A stretch of 9,988 nt of DNA from Gemmatimonadales bacterium (GTDB taxonomy: Bacteria > Gemmatimonadota > Gemmatimonadetes > Gemmatimonadales > GWC2-71-9), in NCBI GenBank assembly GCA_013812695.1, contig JACCSZ010000028.1:1-9988 (forward strand). Direction: 5' to 3'. Both the position numbers and the translations under genes were made by a program. Under the pieces are notes generated by a model. That model saw only the letters and a program-made list of their open reading frames with translations. It did not search any database and had not been told where the DNA came from. Positions 6,272 to 9,988 of this stretch are shown here, piece by piece (the stretch's first letter is position 1; every line of letters begins with the position of its first letter).

Positions 6272-7567
6272 CTACGGATACAACCGATGGATCTGCCGCG
6301 GAAACGCGATGGCTTCGCGGATGTGCGGGATGCCGCAGATCCACGCCACGGTGCGCTCGATCCCGAGCCCGAACCCCGCGTGCACGAAGGTGCCGTACTT
6401 GCGCAGGTCGAGGTACCAGCGGTAGGCCTCGGGGTCGAGACCCTGCTGGTGGATGCGGGCCAACAGCCGGTCGTAGTCGTCCTCGCGCTGCGATCCGCCG
6501 ATGATTTCGCCGTATCCCTCCGGCGCCAGGCAGTCGTTGTTGAGCACCGTTCGGGGGTCGGCGGGGTTCTCCTTCATGTAGAACGCCTTGACCTCCCTGG
6601 GATAGTTGAAGACCAAGACCGGCCGGTCGAACTCCTTGGCCAGGAGCGTCTCGTCGTCACCGCCGAGGTCGTCGCCCCACTTGATGTCGGAGCCGAGCCC
6701 GTTGAGTCTCGTCACGGCGTCGGTGTAGCTGATGCGCGGAAACGGTGCCTGAACGCGCTCGAGGACGGACGGGTCGCGCTCCAGCTCCTTCAGCTCTTCC
6801 CGGCAGCGCTCGAGCGCCCGAGCCACGATGCAGCTCACGAACGATTCCTGCAGCCGCATGTTCGCGTCGGAGTCGTTGAAGGCCACCTCGGGCTCCACCA
6901 TCCAGAACTCGGTCAGGTGGCGGCGGGTCTTCGACTTTTCCGCGCGGAACGTCGGGCCGAAGCAGTAGACCTTGCCGAGCGCGGCCGCGGCCGCCTCGAC
7001 GTACAGTTGTCCGGTCTGCGCGAGGTACGCCTTGCCGAGATCGAAGTAGTCCGTGGCGAACAGGTTACCCGCCTCCTCTCCGATCGCGCCGGTCAGGATG
7101 GGGGTATCCACGAGGGTGAATCCCTCATGGTAGAAGTAGTCCCGGATGGCCTGCTCGACCTCGTGCCGGACCCGCGCGATGGCCGTCTGGCGCCGGGTCC
7201 GGAGCCAGAGGTGTCTATGTTCGAACAGGAAGGACGTCCCATGTTCTTTGGGGGAGATCGGGAAGTCGGGGCTCGCGCCGAGCGGCGTGAGGCTCGTGAC
7301 CGACAGCTCGACCCCGCCCGGTGACCGCGGGTCGTCCCGTACGAGGCCCGTCATGGTCACGCTAGCCTCCTGGGTGAGCGCGCCGAAGGACGCCCAGGTC
7401 TCCTCCGACACTTCCTTCTTGGACAGGACGCCCTGCACGGTGCCCGTGCCATCCCGCAGCACCGCGAACGCGATCTTCCCGCTCGACCGGGTCGTCACGA
7501 CCCAGCCGCGCAGGGTGACCGGATCGCCCACGTGCCCGTGCAGGTCGCAGATCTGTACCGCCGCCAT
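6272..7567 (-). CDS. asnS: Asparaginyl-tRNA synthetase
   Basis: The product is 431 aa, a full-length class IIb synthetase that charges tRNA-Asn directly with asparagine. The N-terminal OB-fold anticodon-binding domain is at about 1-100 (LRGWVVTTRSSGKIAFAVLR). Class II motif 2 is FRAEKSKTRRHLTEFWMVEP at 207-226, with Arg208 contacting ATP. YGEIIGGSQREDDYDRL at 352-368 is typical of bacterial AsnRS. Motif 3 is GFGLGIERTVAWICGIPHIR at 398-417, with Arg405. The C-terminus HRLYP also matches AsnRS and speaks against AspRS, which carries a GAD insertion domain missing here. The start ATG at 7567 gives MAAVQICDLHGHVG; upstream there is only a weak GGAA. The gene is convergent with mazG, and its start lies 12 nt from that of the propeller lipoprotein on the other strand. 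No T-box or other leader element fits in the gap. Confidence 0.96.
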   Translation of the reverse strand: MAAVQICDLHGHVGDPVTLRGWVVTTRSSGKIAFAVLRDGTGTVQGVLSKKEVSEETWASFGALTQEASVTMTGLVRDDPRSPGGVELSVTSLTPLGASPDFPISPKEHGTSFLFEHRHLWLRTRRQTAIARVRHEVEQAIRDYFYHEGFTLVDTPILTGAIGEEAGNLFATDYFDLGKAYLAQTGQLYVEAAAAALGKVYCFGPTFRAEKSKTRRHLTEFWMVEPEVAFNDSDANMRLQESFVSCIVARALERCREELKELERDPSVLERVQAPFPRISYTDAVTRLNGLGSDIKWGDDLGGDDETLLAKEFDRPVLVFNYPREVKAFYMKENPADPRTVLNNDCLAPEGYGEIIGGSQREDDYDRLLARIHQQGLDPEAYRWYLDLRKYGTFVHAGFGLGIERTVAWICGIPHIREAIAFPRQIHRLYP

Positions 7568-7579
7568 GCCCGTTCCGCT

Positions 7580-8749
7580 GTGACGAGGGGGATGTCGCTG
7601 GGAGCGTTCAGTCTAGCCCTCCTCCTAGGGACCGTCAACGCGGCCTGTGCGCCCGCCCCGTCGGCGCCAGCCGCGCTTGCGCCCGAGCGGTCCGCCGGCG
7701 CGCCGCAGCAGGTGTGGCGCTCGAAGGCGGGCCGGCGCTTCACGGGCCGGGTGGTGGTGGCCGGCGAGACGATCTATGCCGGCAGCGTCGACCGGAAAGT
7801 GTACGCCATCGACCTGGCCAGCGGTCGGACGCTCTGGTCGATGCGGCTGGGCGGCCTGATCGGGGGTGGCGTGCTGGTGTCGGGTGATACCGTGTACGCG
7901 GCCACTTCCCGACCGGAGGGCAGGGTGCATGCGCTCGATGCCCGATCGGGCCGCCGCTTCTGGCGCGCGTCCACGGGGCCGGTCGGCGCCGCCCTGGCGC
8001 TGCTGGATGGCGTGCTCGTGGCGGAGACGCAGCGGGGCGAGGTCATCGGCCTCGAGCCCGGGACGGGCGAGGTGCGCTGGCGCCGGAGGCTGGGTGTGGC
8101 TCGCATCGCCGCCGCGCGAGGCGACAGCGGCACCATGATCGTGGCGACCGTGGACTCGCTGTTTCGGGTGCGTATCGCCGACGGCAGAGTGGTCCGGCGC
8201 GCGCGGTCGCCGGGCGCGGTCGTCTCGCCGTGGATCGAACACCGCGGCGCGTTGGTGGGGGGCACGACCGACTCGCTGGTGGTCGCGATCGGCCGCGGCG
8301 ATCTCAAGCCCCGCTGGCGCGCCGCGCTGGATGCCCCCGTCCTCGGCTCCCCCGCGGCGATGGGCACGGTGATCTATGCCGCCAGCCGTCGCGGGACGCT
8401 GTACCGCATCACCGTCGATTCCGGTGATAGCGCACCGGTCGCCGATTCCGGCGCGACCAGGAGTGGTAGTGCGGCCGCGGATGCCGGCGCGCTCGGAAGC
8501 GCGCCGGCTTCGGGCGCCGTCGCGAGCGCCGTCGCCGAGCTGGCATGGGCGGTGACCGGACCCGTGACCATCCTCGACGGCCTCGTACTCCTCGGCGGCG
8601 CCGACGGCACGGTCCGGGCACTCCGGCCCGACGGCCGCGAGGTCTGGCGCCTGCAGTTGAAATGGCCCATCGAGATCGGCCCGCTGCCGCTCGCCGACGG
8701 CATGCTGGCGATCGGCGGCGACGGCGACCTCCACCGGTACCGCCGATGA
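7580..8749 (+). CDS. PQQ-type beta-propeller protein, probable lipoprotein, function unknown
   Basis: The product is 389 aa from the GTG at 7580. Residues 1-22 look like a lipoprotein signal ending VNAAC with Cys23 as lipidation site; Asn at -3 is atypical, so a plain Sec signal is possible. The body has about seven to eight PQQ-like repeats of the form 'DGxVYAxxxxGxVYALDxxSGRxxW', for example VYAIDLASGRTLW and VHALDARSGRRFW. Such propellers are usually scaffolds (as in BamB); no quinoprotein catalytic residues are evident. A low-complexity Ser/Ala/Gly/Asp insert at about 280-321 interrupts the sixth repeat. Start choice is uncertain: ATG at 7592 has GAGGGG almost touching it but leaves no positive charge in the signal peptide, while the GTG includes Arg3. 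The ATG at 7532 would overlap asnS. The stop overlaps the next gene's ATG by 4 nt (ATGA). Confidence 0.82.
   Translation: MTRGMSLGAFSLALLLGTVNAACAPAPSAPAALAPERSAGAPQQVWRSKAGRRFTGRVVVAGETIYAGSVDRKVYAIDLASGRTLWSMRLGGLIGGGVLVSGDTVYAATSRPEGRVHALDARSGRRFWRASTGPVGAALALLDGVLVAETQRGEVIGLEPGTGEVRWRRRLGVARIAAARGDSGTMIVATVDSLFRVRIADGRVVRRARSPGAVVSPWIEHRGALVGGTTDSLVVAIGRGDLKPRWRAALDAPVLGSPAAMGTVIYAASRRGTLYRITVDSGDSAPVADSGATRSGSAAADAGALGSAPASGAVASAVAELAWAVTGPVTILDGLVLLGGADGTVRALRPDGREVWRLQLKWPIEIGPLPLADGMLAIGGDGDLHRYRR
8483..8508. repeat. Perfect 11-bp inverted repeat with 4-nt loop inside the propeller gene
   Basis: GCCGGCGCGCT at 8483-8493 is followed by loop CGGA and the exact reverse complement AGCGCGCCGGC at 8498-8508. 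Ten of the eleven pairs are G-C, so RNA or single-stranded DNA should fold stably. It encodes DAGALGSAP within the low-complexity insert. It resembles a terminator stem but has no T-tract and lies mid-gene. Confidence 0.9.
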
Positions 8750-9216
8750 TCCGACCGACCGCCCTCGCGCTGCTCGTGCTGCTCTCGCTCGCTGCCGCAC
8801 CCGCGAGCGCACAAGGCACGGCCGGAAGCCCTGCGCTCGTCAAGTACGGCAAGTGGGTGCTGGCGGCCGGGGCGGTGGGCATGAATTACTTGGCCGCCCG
8901 CGCGCACGAACGCGCCAATGACCGGTTCGAGCTGCTCGAGACGCGATGCTTCGCCGACCGGAGCCTGTGCGACCTCGAAAGCGCGGGCCGCTACGCCAGC
9001 GCGGAGACCGAGCTGTTGTATCAGGAATCGCTGCGGTACGACCGCCAGACGCGACGCTGGCTCGTTGGCGGCGAGACCGCGCTTCTCGGCGCGGCCGCCA
9101 TGTTCGTCTGGGAGCTCACCCGTCGCACGCCGAAGCCGGACAACATTCCGTTCGAGCCGGAGGTATCGACCCATCCGGACGGCGTCACGCGAGTTGGGAT
9201 TCGAGTCGCGTTCTAA
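8746..9216 (+). CDS. Small exported protein of unknown function
   Basis: The product is 156 aa. Residues 1-22 form a clear Sec signal peptide (ALALLVLLSLAAAPASA, then Q). The mature part has two hydrophobic helix-like stretches, about 36-52 (GKWVLAAGAVGMNYLAA) and 105-124 (WLVGGETALLGAAAMFVWEL). Between them is a charged, helical-looking segment with Cys68 and Cys75 (CFADRSLC), which could form a disulfide in the periplasm. The C-terminus VTRVGIRVAF ends in a strand with terminal Phe. I do not recognise a named family. It could be a small inner- or outer-membrane protein. The ATG overlaps the stop of the propeller gene (ATGA) and has no Shine-Dalgarno of its own, so it is probably translated by coupling and may work with the propeller protein. 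A longer in-frame reading from 8545 would lie inside the propeller gene and is rejected. Confidence 0.75.
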   Translation: MIRPTALALLVLLSLAAAPASAQGTAGSPALVKYGKWVLAAGAVGMNYLAARAHERANDRFELLETRCFADRSLCDLESAGRYASAETELLYQESLRYDRQTRRWLVGGETALLGAAAMFVWELTRRTPKPDNIPFEPEVSTHPDGVTRVGIRVAF

Positions 9217-9340
9217 GGCACACGCTGTACCCTCCCGTCACAAGCCCGCCCTTCGAGTGCTCCACGTACAGGCCGTGCCGGCGCGCACGCCACCATTCGG
9301 CTAGTCCCCTGCCACCTGCACGCACTCAAACGCTGGGGAG

Positions 9341-9345
9341 GGAGG
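9341..9345 (+). promoter_or_regulatory. Shine-Dalgarno GGAGG for the last lipoprotein gene
   Basis: GGGAGGGAGG ends 5 nt before the GTG at 9351. It is the best ribosome-binding site in the window and fixes that GTG rather than the in-frame ATG at 9366. The 134-bp spacer 9217-9350 before the gene otherwise shows only a 5-bp stem at 9274-9289 (CGTGC/GCACG) and no recognisable promoter boxes. Confidence 0.8.
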
Positions 9346-9350
9346 ATTTC

Positions 9351-9988
9351 GTGACGAATCGATTCATGAGTCTCGGAGCGATGGCGGCCCTTACGATCGC
9401 CGCATTGGGCTGCAGCGACGGTGCTTCCGGCCCGAATTCACTGACCAACACTGGAGGCGCGGACGCGGGTGGTCCCCCCGGCGACGAGGTCTGCCTCGGC
9501 CCGGACGGCACTCCCCTGCCGACGGCGCCGGCGAGCCAACGTGTCGACCTCGCCGAACCGGCGTTCTCCAACCCCACCCGGGTGACCAACCCGCTGTTTC
9601 CGGTGGCGCGGCAGTTCCGGGTGCTGCAGCTCGGAACCGTGGACGGCCTTCCATTCCGGGCCGAGGTCACCCTGCTGGAGGACACCAAGACCATCGACGT
9701 GGACATCGGCGGATCGCCGGTCGAGAATCTGGTATCTCAGTATGCCGCGTTTCTCGACGGGGAGATTCACGAGGTCGCGCTCGATTTCTACGCCCAGGCT
9801 GACGATGGCGCCGTGTGGTACTTCGGCGAGGACGTCTACAACTACGAGGACGGCCTGATCGCGGATACCGACGGCACCTGGCTCGCCGGCCGCGACGGCA
9901 CCGCGGCGATGATCATGCCCGGCAATCCACAGCTGGGCGACGTGTACCGTCCCGAAAACATCTGTGGTCTGGTGTTCGAGGAAGTGGT
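9351..9988 (+). CDS. Predicted lipoprotein of an uncharacterised 'WYFGED' secreted family, 3' end outside window
   Basis: The frame is open from the GTG at 9351 to the window end, giving 212 residues without a stop. The signal peptide ends IAALGC with Cys21 as lipidation site, followed by a Ser/Gly/Asn-rich linker. The folded part begins near residue 70 (FSNPTRVTNPLFPV), continues with strand-like segments, then FYAQADDGAVWYFGEDVYNY at 147-166, GTWLAGRDG at 175-183, IMPGNPQLGDVYRPE at 188-202. I recall similar secreted or lipoproteins in Actinobacteria and other phyla (motifs like WYAQD..GNVWYFGE, then SWEAG.DGA..GI.MP..P..GD.YRQE), but I know of no assigned function. Cys48 and Cys205 are further cysteines. 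It is separated from the upstream pair by 134 bp and has its own strong ribosome-binding site, so it may be a separate transcription unit. The family link is by memory and should be treated as moderate. Confidence 0.8.
   Translation, partial: MTNRFMSLGAMAALTIAALGCSDGASGPNSLTNTGGADAGGPPGDEVCLGPDGTPLPTAPASQRVDLAEPAFSNPTRVTNPLFPVARQFRVLQLGTVDGLPFRAEVTLLEDTKTIDVDIGGSPVENLVSQYAAFLDGEIHEVALDFYAQADDGAVWYFGEDVYNYEDGLIADTDGTWLAGRDGTAAMIMPGNPQLGDVYRPENICGLVFEEV

Noticed and set aside
6072..6504. Small open frames through the tandem array and REP-like element
   Set aside because: They translate the repeats into RKGGKAE-like and HPERSEGS/IPSVARD peptides, a known source of spurious proteins, and then run antisense into asnS.
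6287..7324. A 345-codon plus-strand frame opposite asnS
   Set aside because: AsnRS motifs 2 and 3 are intact on the other strand. The plus-strand product has no recognisable motif or ribosome-binding site.
7625..8812. A 395-codon minus-strand frame opposite the propeller gene
   Set aside because: The plus strand shows a signal peptide and regular PQQ-like repeats. The minus-strand product is Arg/Ala/His-rich without structure.
9274..9289. Hairpin CGTGC/GCACG as a terminator after the exported-protein gene
   Set aside because: The stem is only 5 bp, the loop is 6 nt, no T-tract follows, and such stems are frequent in DNA this rich in G+C.

Overview
The window is a very G+C-rich, densely coded bacterial chromosome segment. 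It holds mostly housekeeping genes plus several envelope proteins of unknown function. The mix points to a Gram-negative phylum outside the Proteobacteria: lipoproteins with short lipoboxes, a FadL/PorV-like outer-membrane barrel, frequent GTG starts, and an intergenic repeat of the kind often mistranslated as 'PERSEG/SVARD' peptides. My best guess is Gemmatimonadota; this is an inference from style, not proof.

Left block (1-5238, all minus strand): a tightly packed run that reads as one operon, in transcription order alr (alanine racemase), deoB (phosphopentomutase), cdd (cytidine deaminase), a lipoprotein with two DNRLRE-like halves, a FadL/PorV-like outer-membrane protein, and miaB (tRNA methylthiotransferase, cut by the window edge). 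Neighbouring genes overlap by 4 or 8 nt, abut exactly, or lie 17 nt apart, and the four genes after alr and before miaB all start with GTG. Cdd and DeoB are linked through nucleoside salvage. Alr supplies D-alanine for peptidoglycan. The two envelope genes have no obvious link to that metabolism.

Middle (5239-7567): mazG (NTP pyrophosphohydrolase) diverges from alr across 38 bp. It converges on asnS (asparaginyl-tRNA synthetase, minus strand). The 200 bp between mazG and asnS holds an 8-bp tandem repeat, a dispersed REP-like hairpin and several short palindromes.

Right block (7580-9988, plus strand): a probable PQQ-type beta-propeller lipoprotein starts almost back-to-back with asnS. It overlaps by 4 nt a small exported protein of unknown function. 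After 134 bp with no gene, a second lipoprotein with an excellent Shine-Dalgarno sequence runs off the right edge.

I see no phage, transposase, CRISPR, toxin-antitoxin or defence genes. Nothing here amounts to a clear new system. The best leads are the uncharacterised lipoprotein/barrel pair inside the housekeeping operon, the strong hairpin in the propeller's low-complexity insert, and the repeat-rich convergent spacer.
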